From assembly GCA_017536285.1 (NCBI GenBank), contig JAFXHP010000047.1, positions 1 through 21,147 on the forward strand: a DNA stretch of 21,147 nt. The letters are read 5' to 3'. The notes below the pieces were generated by a model. That model was not told where the DNA came from, ran no database searches, and was given only the letters and a program-made list of their open reading frames with translations. How positions within the stretch are numbered: the stretch's first letter is position 1; each line of letters begins with the position of its first letter. The translations under genes and the position numbers were made by a program. Below, one piece after another: positions 13,714 to 21,147 of this stretch. The DNA comes from Clostridia bacterium (GTDB taxonomy: Bacteria; Bacillota_A; Clostridia; UMGS1883; HGM11501).

Positions 13714-16461
13714 ATGAAAAAAGTATTATGCTTGATTCTTTTGCTTTCACTGGCATTATCCCTCACTGCAATGGGAGAGGTAAGCGCAAAAGAGCTTCCT
13801 TTAAGCGAAATTACTGTGAAAAGCGGAGCTACTGTTGACAGTGAGGTAAAATGGCTTGAGAGAGGCTATTATTTCGGTTATGAAAATGTGGATTTAACAG
13901 GAATCAATTCTGTTAAAATTACGGCATATAACAATCTTGTTACCGGAACAAACGGCGTAACCATGGCCATTATTATAGACAATCCCAAAAGCGGAGAGAT
14001 AATAGGTTATGTAACCTTAACTGAGGTTGGAGAAAATATTACCGTAAGTGCAGCCGTAAAGCCCACCGAAGGTGTACATAATCTCTATTTTTACAGCCTA
14101 TACGGTAAAAACACCATTAACGAAACAAGAATAAGAAAAATAGAACTTTTGGAAGAAAAGTACGAAAGCGATAAATTGAGCAAACAAATTCCTGATTCTG
14201 CCATATTGGATGACTTTTCCGATACCTGGGCGGCAACCGATGATTTCGGTCGTAAGGTGGCAACCTTTGAAGAGGCAGGAGCGGTAAAAACAGACGGCCG
14301 CGAAGTAGGTATGCTTTACTGGAACTGGTTTATAGATGCGGATAAAAAAGCAAATGTTATTCCTGAGATTATCTTAGAGAAGCCTTCCGCAAAGGAAGTT
14401 TACTCTGACCCCATTTGGGAGCATGAAGCTACGTTTTACTGGGGCGAACCTGTTTTGGGCTTTTACACAAGCTATGATTATTGGGTATACCGCCGTCATG
14501 CTGAAATGCTTTCTGTCGCGGGAATAGACTCGATATTTTTCGATTATTCCAATGCAGGACTGGATTACATAACAACATTAAATGTTCTTGCTTCTGCATT
14601 CCGTGATGCCAAGGCATCGGGAATTGACATTCCGGAAATTTCTGCCATGATGAACCTGGGCTATAATCCCGACAACGCATACAGAGGACTTCTGGCAATT
14701 TACTTTAACTGTTTCCATGAAAACGACTATTCTGATATTTGGTACTATCTTGACGGAAAGCCGTTGCTTTATGCGAATTCCACCTATAAGGTGGCTCTTC
14801 AGAATACGGAAAGCGACAACCTTACAGAAAGAGAAGCACTTTCTCTTACAAAGGATTTCTTTACCTTCCGTCCTCACGGCGGAAGAAATGTTGACTCCGG
14901 TGACGATGCCTGGATGTGGCTTGAAAACTTCCCGCAGATACTCCGAAACGTGGACAAGGAAACAGGCCGTCCCGAGTTTGTAGTTGTGGGATGCGGAATC
15001 AATCAGTCTACAGAGGTGGGCTTATCCGAAACAGGCGTATTCTCAGACCCCTACTGTAAGGGAAGAGGCTACAGTGAAGCCTTCGGAGAGGACTATTCCG
15101 AAAACGGAAAGAGAATGGCATATTTCTTCCGTGAGCAGGCGTCTCTTGCCCTGGAAGCAGAGCCTGAGTTTGTTATGATTGACGGCTGGAATGAGTGGAC
15201 AGCTCTCCGTCAGGACAGCTACAACGGCCATAAAAATTCCTTTGTTGACTGTTTTGATTATGAGAACAGCCGCGACTTTGAACCTAACAACGGTCCTTTG
15301 AAGGACGACTATTACATGTTGCTTTCTGACTTTGTAAGAAAATATAAGGGTGTAAGAGAAACGCCTCTTGCCTACGGAGCAAAAACCATTGATATATCGG
15401 GAGACATTGCTCAATGGACAGAGGTAGGGCCAACATTCTATAATAATGATCAGAATTATGAACGAGACAGTGTAGGTTTATGGAAGAGAGGCACAAAGGA
15501 ATCTCACATTTATAAGACGACAGTAAACAATGCCATAAAAACAGCAAAGGTGTCTTTTGATACGGAAAAGCTCTACTTTATGGCAGAATGTCATGAGGAT
15601 ATAAAGACAAACGGAAATACAGTGCTTAATCTCTATATAAATTCCGACAGAAATCACAATACAGGATGGGACGGATATGACCATGCTGTAAATCTGGACG
15701 GTCTTGGAAAGCTTTCCTCCTTTAAGGGAAATACATGGGAAAGAAGCATAACAGGTGATATTAAATATAATGTGACAGGAAAGTACATACAGCTTGAAGT
15801 TGCAAGAAGCCTGATTTCAGAAACAAGTGCAGTTGACCTTGAATTTAAGTGGGTGGATTCCGTTAATCCGGAAGGAGACCTTCTTAAGTTCTATTCTGAC
15901 GGAAGCGTTGCACCCATTGGCCGTTTCAATTATGTTTATACAGAAATCCCCGAAACTTCAATTTCCGAAACTGAAAGGGATAACCTGCTTGGAACAAGCG
16001 TCTTAAAGGCAGGTTCAAGCAAAATGATAGTATCCGGTGCCAAGAGATATGTTTATGAAAAGGATATTACCGTAACACCCTTTGAAATGAACGGAACTCT
16101 TTATATTCCCGAAGATGCCTATAACGAAATTATGGGCTACGGAAGAAGCAAAACCGAGTACGATGCAAATTACAATAAATTCTTTACTTACCACTTTGAT
16201 TTAAACGATGATATGACAGAAATCGTAAACTATAAGTGGACCTGCTCCGTCTTAGAATCAACAGAGGTAAAGGTAGACGGCGTGTTCTCTACACTTTCAG
16301 CGCCCGTGAAATATGTAAACGGAATCTTTTATATTCCTGCATCATTGATCTCCGAATGCTATGACTATGAGGTTAAGGCGATGGGGGACGGCGTGTATGC
16401 AATCGGAAAATACGGCGTATCCGATGGAGATGTCAAGGCCGTACTTTCGCATATTAATTAA
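13714..16461 (+). CDS. Secreted multidomain putative glycoside hydrolase (GH99/GH71-like core)
   Basis: The 915-residue protein has a clear signal peptide (about 1-25, ending VSA). Residues 28-145 resemble a CBM6-type beta-sandwich (IDNPKSGEIIGYV, then GVHNLYFYSLYG). Residues 195-545 look like a (beta/alpha)8 hydrolase related to the GH99/GH71/WbsX-like group: MLYWNWFID near the start, SIFFDYSNA (D277) at a strand end, and MIDGWNEW (E494) as candidate catalytic strand. Residues 553-745 resemble a CBM9/DOMON-like module (SFDTEKLYFMAECHED, LYINSDRN, WDGYDHAVN). Residues 770-897 hold two diverged stalk-like repeats (GTLYIPEDAYNEIMGY and GIFYIPASLISECYDY). No dockerin, SLH or LPXTG anchor is seen. 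It is in an operon with the discoidin protein 12 bp downstream. The substrate is not predictable beyond a plant or host glycan. Confidence 0.75.
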   Translation: MKKVLCLILLLSLALSLTAMGEVSAKELPLSEITVKSGATVDSEVKWLERGYYFGYENVDLTGINSVKITAYNNLVTGTNGVTMAIIIDNPKSGEIIGYVTLTEVGENITVSAAVKPTEGVHNLYFYSLYGKNTINETRIRKIELLEEKYESDKLSKQIPDSAILDDFSDTWAATDDFGRKVATFEEAGAVKTDGREVGMLYWNWFIDADKKANVIPEIILEKPSAKEVYSDPIWEHEATFYWGEPVLGFYTSYDYWVYRRHAEMLSVAGIDSIFFDYSNAGLDYITTLNVLASAFRDAKASGIDIPEISAMMNLGYNPDNAYRGLLAIYFNCFHENDYSDIWYYLDGKPLLYANSTYKVALQNTESDNLTEREALSLTKDFFTFRPHGGRNVDSGDDAWMWLENFPQILRNVDKETGRPEFVVVGCGINQSTEVGLSETGVFSDPYCKGRGYSEAFGEDYSENGKRMAYFFREQASLALEAEPEFVMIDGWNEWTALRQDSYNGHKNSFVDCFDYENSRDFEPNNGPLKDDYYMLLSDFVRKYKGVRETPLAYGAKTIDISGDIAQWTEVGPTFYNNDQNYERDSVGLWKRGTKESHIYKTTVNNAIKTAKVSFDTEKLYFMAECHEDIKTNGNTVLNLYINSDRNHNTGWDGYDHAVNLDGLGKLSSFKGNTWERSITGDIKYNVTGKYIQLEVARSLISETSAVDLEFKWVDSVNPEGDLLKFYSDGSVAPIGRFNYVYTEIPETSISETERDNLLGTSVLKAGSSKMIVSGAKRYVYEKDITVTPFEMNGTLYIPEDAYNEIMGYGRSKTEYDANYNKFFTYHFDLNDDMTEIVNYKWTCSVLESTEVKVDGVFSTLSAPVKYVNGIFYIPASLISECYDYEVKAMGDGVYAIGKYGVSDGDVKAVLSHIN

Positions 16462-16473
16462 GGAGGCGATAAT

Positions 16474-18981
16474 ATGAAAAAGATACTTTCTTTAATCCTG
16501 GCACTTTGTCTTGTATCCTCATTTGCAGTATTATCGTCTGCCGAAAATGCAGGAACGGTAATTCCCTTTAGCGAGGACTGGATAATTGAAGCAAACTCAG
16601 AAAGCAACTCAGATGCTAACTCTGTTTTAAGAGCTTTTGACGGCTCAAGGGATACCTACTGGCATTCCTATTTCAGATTTGAAAACGGAGCCGTGGTTGA
16701 AAAGGCAGAATATCCTCATACAATAACGGTAACTTTCCCGGAGAAAAGAAATGTATCCGGATGGCGTTACACCACGAGAAACGATAACGCATCGGGGATA
16801 TTCTTAAGTTATGAGATATATGCAAGTGAAGACGGCAGCGAATTTAAGCTCATATACAGAGGCGAAATGCCTGAATATGCAACAGGAATCAATGTGGCGG
16901 AATTTGCACCACATGTTGGCTCCTGGGGTAATGTTTCAATGAAGGCGATAAAAATTGCCGTAACAGAGTCAAGAGCCGGTCACGGAACAGCGGCTGAAAT
17001 CGAGTTCTTTGAAAACGGAGAAGGCGAAACCGTAAAGGAGGATATTACATATTCCGAGGAATCTCCCTACGGAGATAAGCTTTCGACTGCAGGATGGAGT
17101 GTTACTGCAAGCTCGGAAGCTGCAGGAAACTCTGTAAAGCTTGTTATTGACGGGAATAAGAAAAACTACTGGCACACACCGTTTAGTTTTAAGGACGGCG
17201 TAACCATCCCTGCGGAGTATCCGCATTTTATCCAAATCACACTTCCGGAAGTTACTAAGGTTTCAGGACTTTTGTACTATCCCAGAACCGATAATGCCAC
17301 AGGCTCCTTCCAGGACTATAAAGTTTACTTATCCACCGACGGAGAAAACTTCACTCTTGAAAAAAGCGGAACGTTTCCTTATCAGCCGGGGTCAGCATCG
17401 GACTTTAAGCCAAGCTTTGTTTCATGGGAGGAAAAGGAAGTAAAGGCAGTAAAGATTGAAACGGAAAGAGCCCTGGGAAATCACGGCACCTGTGCGGAAA
17501 TCGAACTTTACTCAGGTGTTGCTAATATAAAGGAAGAAGTAAATCCCCTTGATTTTGAGGGCGAAGAAGGCGAACACGCTACAAAGTGCTATGTTAAGGA
17601 TAAAACTACCGGAAAGTCCAAAAGGGGAGTTTCCTTCGTAAGCCGTAACGGCTGGCAGGCATCTGTAAGCTCTGACCAGAGTGCAACCATATCACAGATG
17701 TTTGACGGTGATAAAGCGACCTACTGGCATACAAACTTCAAGGCTGTCGGAGGAGATATAAAGGAGCACGACCTTCCTCCGCACTATATCCTTTTAATAC
17801 TTCCGGAAACTACGGAAATATCGGGATTATCCTTGCTTCCGAGACAGGATCAGGTAACGGGAAGCTTCTTTAACATAAATATCTATGCAGCGGAAACCGA
17901 TGATAATGAGTGGACACTTATCAAAGAAGATTACGCTTGTTCAGGCTCAACGCAGGTTAATGAAATTTATTTTTCTGCAAACATAAAGGTTAAAAAGCTC
18001 CGTATAGAAGCGACCACCACAAAGAGCGGCTACGGAACAATGGCGGAATTAAATCTTTTTGAAAAAGACAGCAATAAGGATACCGTTGACTATGCAACCT
18101 TTAAGGAATATGAAGAAAAGTACGCTCTTTATAAAATAGACAAAACTCTCTTTAAGGCAACGAGTAATGCGACAGACTGGGATACTCATTCTCCCTCTAA
18201 AATTCTGGACGGGGCAGAGGATACCTTCTGGCAGACAGTAGCTCTTGACCATGGAACTGTTGCAACCCTTTCGATTGATATGGGAAATGTTTACGAGGTA
18301 AAGCGAATTGACTGTGTTCCCAGAGAAACCGCTGATTTTCACGGATGTTGGCTTAAGGCAACACTTTATGCCAGCGTTGACGGTGAAAACTGGGAAGCGG
18401 TTTTAACCGATGTTACCTTTGAAAAGAGTCTTGACATAAATGAGCTTGAATTTGAAAACAGCGTAAAGGCAAGATATTTTGAATTTGAAATTTATGAATA
18501 TTTTGCAGACAGAGTCTCCTTAGGTGAAATGTACTTCTATCAGGACTTGGCAGGAAAGAAAGCTTTTGAAGAAGAAAACATGGAAAAGTATGTTCTTAAA
18601 ATAGGTTCAAAAGAGATTTCCTACAAAAATAAAGGAGAAGAGGGCGTGAAAGAAATTGACGTCGCTCCTTTCATTGTGAACGGTTCCACCATGATACCGC
18701 TCCGAGGCTTGCTTGAACTTATGGGAGCTGAAATAACCTGGTACGGAGAAGACCAGAGCGTAGACATTGACAACGGTTCTTATTTCATACATCTTCAGAT
18801 TGACAATAAGCTTGTATATGTAAAGCACCCCTCTTTCGGGGATATCAGATATACACTTTTGTCAATTCCCGTGATAGTAGAGGGAAGAACCTTTATTCCT
18901 TTAAGATTTGTATCTGAGCAGCTTGGCTATAACGTGGAATGGAACGGAGAAACTCAGGAAATTACAATCAGCATAGGATAA
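16474..18981 (+). CDS. Secreted four-discoidin (F5/8C, CBM32-like) protein with C-terminal stalk domain
   Basis: The 835-residue protein has a signal peptide (about 1-23, ending SSA). Four F5/8 type C domains lie at about 30-180, 200-347, 385-530 and 555-690. The first three share TYWH/NYWH tryptophan motifs (61-64, 231-234, 416-419), a YPH or PPH strand, PRxDxxxG loops and the closing GH/GYGTxAEI segment. The fourth is diverged (TFWQT, VPRETADFHG). Residues 707-833 form a copper-amine-oxidase-N-like domain with IPLRGLLELMGAEITW and IPLRFVSEQLGYNVEW. No catalytic domain is present, so this is most likely a carbohydrate-binding or adhesin-like partner of the upstream hydrolase (AAGGAGG site, 12-bp gap). 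It ends just before a strong terminator. Confidence 0.88.
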   Translation: MKKILSLILALCLVSSFAVLSSAENAGTVIPFSEDWIIEANSESNSDANSVLRAFDGSRDTYWHSYFRFENGAVVEKAEYPHTITVTFPEKRNVSGWRYTTRNDNASGIFLSYEIYASEDGSEFKLIYRGEMPEYATGINVAEFAPHVGSWGNVSMKAIKIAVTESRAGHGTAAEIEFFENGEGETVKEDITYSEESPYGDKLSTAGWSVTASSEAAGNSVKLVIDGNKKNYWHTPFSFKDGVTIPAEYPHFIQITLPEVTKVSGLLYYPRTDNATGSFQDYKVYLSTDGENFTLEKSGTFPYQPGSASDFKPSFVSWEEKEVKAVKIETERALGNHGTCAEIELYSGVANIKEEVNPLDFEGEEGEHATKCYVKDKTTGKSKRGVSFVSRNGWQASVSSDQSATISQMFDGDKATYWHTNFKAVGGDIKEHDLPPHYILLILPETTEISGLSLLPRQDQVTGSFFNINIYAAETDDNEWTLIKEDYACSGSTQVNEIYFSANIKVKKLRIEATTTKSGYGTMAELNLFEKDSNKDTVDYATFKEYEEKYALYKIDKTLFKATSNATDWDTHSPSKILDGAEDTFWQTVALDHGTVATLSIDMGNVYEVKRIDCVPRETADFHGCWLKATLYASVDGENWEAVLTDVTFEKSLDINELEFENSVKARYFEFEIYEYFADRVSLGEMYFYQDLAGKKAFEEENMEKYVLKIGSKEISYKNKGEEGVKEIDVAPFIVNGSTMIPLRGLLELMGAEITWYGEDQSVDIDNGSYFIHLQIDNKLVYVKHPSFGDIRYTLLSIPVIVEGRTFIPLRFVSEQLGYNVEWNGETQEITISIG

Positions 18982-18983
18982 AA

Positions 18984-19016
18984 AAAGAGCTTTACTCTAT
19001 AAGAGTAAAGCTCTTT
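18984..19016. terminator. Strong intrinsic terminator between convergent genes
   Basis: Perfect 15-bp arms (AAAGAGCTTTACTCT at 18984-18998, its complement at 19002-19016) surround an ATA loop. A-runs lie to the left and a T-rich tail (CTTATTT) to the right. It ends the hydrolase/discoidin transcript and, read on the other strand, would also end the AraC remnant. Confidence 0.9.
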
Positions 19017-19017
19017 C

Positions 19018-19245
19018 TTATTTGAATTTGTACACCATTCTATATTCCTTAGGAGTTTTGCCGGTTTGCTCCTTAAATACCCACAAAAAAATTGAAAGGG
19101 ATGTAAATCCCGAATTAAAACATATTTCGGTAACGGACATGGTGCTGGATTTAAGTAGGAATCCGGCACTTTCTATTTTGCATTTATTTAAATAGTCAGT
19201 ATAAAATATATCGGTATATTGCATAAAATAACGGAATTTTGGAGA
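19018..19245 (-). pseudogene. 3' remnant of an AraC-family regulator
   Basis: About 75 residues on the minus strand match the C-terminal part of the AraC double helix-turn-helix domain: YTDYLNKCKIESAGFLLKSS, then MSVTEICFNSGFTSLSIF and FKEQTGKTPKEYRM. In frame upstream of the ATG at 19224, ISPKFRYFMQYT still resembles the first helix-turn-helix, but it is shortened and reaches a stop at 19263-19261. The ligand-binding domain and the first recognition helix are missing, and the ATG at 19224 has no convincing ribosome binding site. A full regulator of about 280 residues or more was probably transcribed divergently from the hydrolase at 19350 and was cut down by a deletion ending near the 11-bp repeats. 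Confidence 0.8.
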
Positions 19246-19270
19246 AATTTTAGCGGAATTTTAGCGGAAT
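19246..19270. repeat. 11-bp tandem repeat upstream of the GH106-like promoter
   Basis: AATTTTAGCGG occurs twice head to tail (19246-19256 and 19257-19267) and starts a third time (AAT, 19268-19270). A degenerate copy (GGAATTTTGG) lies just before at 19233-19242. The period is close to one helical turn and the array ends 5 bp upstream of the -35 box, a usual place for an activator such as an AraC-type protein. It may alternatively be a deletion scar. Confidence 0.6.
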
Positions 19271-19275
19271 AGTAA

Positions 19276-19304
19276 TTGACATAAAGTGTATGCAAGTGTA
19301 ATAT
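19276..19304 (+). promoter_or_regulatory. Sigma-A promoter for the GH106-like gene
   Basis: A consensus TTGACA (19276-19281) is followed after 17 bp by TAATAT (19299-19304). The spacer carries AAGTGTA twice, at 19284-19290 and 19294-19300, exactly 10 bp apart. The start would be near 19311, giving a leader of about 40 nt. Confidence 0.75.
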
Positions 19305-19349
19305 TTATTATGAAAGAATTACCTGCTTTAACTTTAAGGAGGCACAATT

Positions 19350-21147
19350 ATGAAAATTTTTGAAAGAGAAAGTCGCCTTGCACCTTTTTTCTGGCTTCAC
19401 GGAGAAAGTGAAGATGTTTTGAAAGAGGAAATAGAGGCTATATATAATTCTGGAATCCGTGCTGTGTGCTTAGAGTCCCGCACTCACGAGGAATTCGGAG
19501 AAGACAAGTGGTTTTCTGATGTGCGTTTTATCTTAAATGAATGTAAGAAGCGTGATATGTTTGTGTGGATACTTGATGACAAGCATTTTCCTTCCGGTTA
19601 CGCCGCAGGTGCTCTTGAAAAAGAAAATCTTGATATGCGTGCATGGGGAATCACGGAAGTTCACGTTGATATTCCGGGCGGAATGGATGATATAGCCCTT
19701 CTTACGGAAAGGCATATTGGAAATGAAGAAGAGCTGCTTGCCGTTATCGCCTGCAGGCATATTGAAGGAAGCGAGCTTCTGACAGGTGAGGCGATTGACC
19801 TTACCGATGATGTCGAGGACGGAATGGTTCATTTTTCGCTTCCCGAAGGTATGTGGAGAGTATTCTTCATAAAGAAAACAAGAGCGGGAATAAATCTAGG
19901 GGCACTTAAGTACATAGATATGCTCCGCCCCGAGTCGGTGCAGATATTTATTGACAAGGTATACGAAAAGCACTATGCTGCTCTTAAAGAAGAATTCGGA
20001 AAAACTTTCATTGGATTTTTCTCAGATGAACCCGCATTTCATAACGGATCACAGGCTATGGTAAAAACCGGCACACTGTTCAGTCATCATCCTTACGGAA
20101 ACTCTGTCATGGACTATCTTAAGAAAGCCTACGGTGATGAAGCAAGAAAAATGCTTCCCGGGCTCTGGGCAGCTTTTGATGACGGAAGAGAAGCTGAAAT
20201 CCGCTATGCCTATATGGATTTTATTACAAAGGAATATAGAAACAATTTCTGTAACCGTATTGCCGACTGGTGCCACGCTCACGGTGTTAAGTACATTGGC
20301 CACGTAATTGAGGATAACCGAATTGATGCCACAACAGGAAACGGTTGCGGACACTATTTCAGAGCACTTGACAAGCAGGATATGTCGGGAATAGATGTGG
20401 TGCTGGATCAGATTATCCCCGGGGTTAAAAACTGTAATAATGCAGGGCCTGTAAGCTATAAGCATATGAATTACAACTTCTTTAAGTATATGCTTGCAAA
20501 GCTTGGATCTTCCATGGCTCACCTTGACGAAAGAAAAAAGGGAGAGGCAATGTGCGAAATTTTCGGTGCTTTCGGATGGGTTGAAGGAACCAGGACCATG
20601 AAATGGCTCTCTGACCATATGCTGGTAAGAGGAATAAATTATTATGTTCCCCACGCCTTTTCTGCAAGGGAAAAGGATAAGGATTGTCCGCCCGTATTTT
20701 ACTATCGTGGGCAGAACCCTCAGTATAAGTATTTCAGCAAAATTGCAGGCTACCTTGAAAGAGGCTCAAGTATCTTAAAGGGCGGACGTCACGTTGCCGA
20801 CTGTGCTCTTTTATACGATGCGGAATTTATATGGATGACGGATGACAGACTTCCTCTGGAAAACGTGGCAAAGGAAATTTATACCCATCAGATAGATTTT
20901 GATATAATTCCGTCAGATTACCTTGATAAAGCAGGTGTAAAGGACGGAAGAATTGAAATAAACGGCGAAAGCTTCAATTCGCTTTTGGTACCCTACGGAA
21001 AAGTAATAAACTCCGAAACGGAGGATAAGCTTATTACTCTGAAAAATAAGGGAGCAAGGGTTGTTTTTGTTGATAAATGCCCTGAAAATGCAAAGGAAAG
21101 CTATGAAATTGTACCGCTTTCTTCGCTTGCAGACTTCCTTAAAGAAT
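19350..21147 (+). CDS. GH106-like glycoside hydrolase, 3' end outside the window
   Basis: The frame is open from the ATG at 19350 (AAGGAGG seven bases upstream) to the window end, about 599 residues, with no stop. There is no signal peptide (MKIFERESRLAPFFWLHG), so it is likely cytoplasmic. The start matches a (beta/alpha)8 group common in GH106-type proteins: FFWLHGESEDVLKEEIEAI, then the helix-strand segment CKKRDMFVWILDDKHFPSGYAAG. Later motifs are FFSDEPAF (D226-E227), IGHVIEDN (E321) and MKWLSDHMLVRGINYYVPHAFS. E227 and E321 are candidate catalytic carboxylates by position only. GH106 members characterised so far are alpha-L-rhamnosidases, so a rhamnosidase is the first guess; another retaining or inverting exo-hydrolase of this clan is possible. 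It probably processes oligosaccharides imported after the secreted hydrolase acts. Confidence 0.72.
   Translation, partial: MKIFERESRLAPFFWLHGESEDVLKEEIEAIYNSGIRAVCLESRTHEEFGEDKWFSDVRFILNECKKRDMFVWILDDKHFPSGYAAGALEKENLDMRAWGITEVHVDIPGGMDDIALLTERHIGNEEELLAVIACRHIEGSELLTGEAIDLTDDVEDGMVHFSLPEGMWRVFFIKKTRAGINLGALKYIDMLRPESVQIFIDKVYEKHYAALKEEFGKTFIGFFSDEPAFHNGSQAMVKTGTLFSHHPYGNSVMDYLKKAYGDEARKMLPGLWAAFDDGREAEIRYAYMDFITKEYRNNFCNRIADWCHAHGVKYIGHVIEDNRIDATTGNGCGHYFRALDKQDMSGIDVVLDQIIPGVKNCNNAGPVSYKHMNYNFFKYMLAKLGSSMAHLDERKKGEAMCEIFGAFGWVEGTRTMKWLSDHMLVRGINYYVPHAFSAREKDKDCPPVFYYRGQNPQYKYFSKIAGYLERGSSILKGGRHVADCALLYDAEFIWMTDDRLPLENVAKEIYTHQIDFDIIPSDYLDKAGVKDGRIEINGESFNSLLVPYGKVINSETEDKLITLKNKGARVVFVDKCPENAKESYEIVPLSSLADFLKE

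Noticed and set aside
14429..15684. Several overlapping 60-120 codon frames on both strands inside the GH99-like gene
   Set aside because: They are shadows of the 915-codon gene, without ribosome binding sites or protein-like composition.
20049..20654. 201-codon open frame on the minus strand
   Set aside because: It is antisense to the GH106-like gene, has no ribosome binding site and resembles no family. The plus-strand frame shows clear hydrolase motifs.
1..21147. CRISPR array, tRNA, rRNA, insertion sequence, prophage or integrase gene
   Set aside because: No regularly spaced repeats, cloverleaf, ribosomal RNA signatures, transposase or recombinase motifs were found. The only tandem repeat is the short 11-bp pair at 19246-19267.

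Overview
The window looks like chromosomal DNA of a low-to-moderate GC Gram-positive anaerobe of the class Clostridia (Bacillota), probably an uncultured gut or rumen lineage. The reasons are AAGGAGG-type ribosome binding sites, AT-rich spacers with sigma-A type promoters, and secreted proteins that pair carbohydrate-active domains with 'copper amine oxidase N-terminal-like' (stalk) domains, a common clostridial combination. No rRNA, tRNA, CRISPR array, insertion sequence or phage gene is visible. Species cannot be assigned from the sequence alone.

Layout, left to right. (1) 1-215: a terminator-like hairpin and a palindrome-rich tail. (2) 216-1977, minus strand: an AraC-family regulator broken by a single-base frameshift, followed by a drug/metabolite-type transporter. 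(3) 2152-3932, plus strand: a Gfo/Idh/MocA oxidoreductase lacking the EKP lysine, coupled to a GNAT acetyltransferase. This unit converges on (4) 3968-7681, minus strand: an OmpR-type response regulator, a sensor kinase and an HtrA/DegP-like membrane protease, probably an envelope-stress module. The two units share a 53-bp perfect palindrome that acts as a bidirectional terminator and forms the last codons of both end genes. (5) 7839-10841, plus strand: ychF, sfsA and an exported parvulin-type foldase with stalk domains. (6) 10893-13605: an EamA transporter, a short-chain dehydrogenase, and an azlC-azlD amino-acid exporter pair in which azlC is frameshifted. (7) 13714-18981: two large exported proteins, a GH99/GH71-like putative glycoside hydrolase with binding modules and a protein with four discoidin (F5/8C) domains. 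Both end in stalk-type sequence. (8) 18984-21147: a terminator, the 3' remnant of a second AraC regulator, a repeat-containing promoter region, and the 5' part of a large GH106-like glycoside hydrolase that runs off the window.

The right third (13.6 kb onward) reads as the edge of a polysaccharide-degradation locus: a secreted hydrolase, a secreted multi-discoidin adhesin or carbohydrate binder, and a cytoplasmic hydrolase without a signal peptide. The exported foldase and the HtrA two-component module would suit a cell that secretes many large multidomain proteins, but that link is inference.

The most notable points are two one-base frameshifts near short homopolymers (araC-like and azlC), a third decayed regulator beside a repeat-loaded promoter, the same stalk domain in three nearby exported proteins, and the palindromic terminator extending into both coding ends. 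I did not find convincing evidence for a wholly new biological system.
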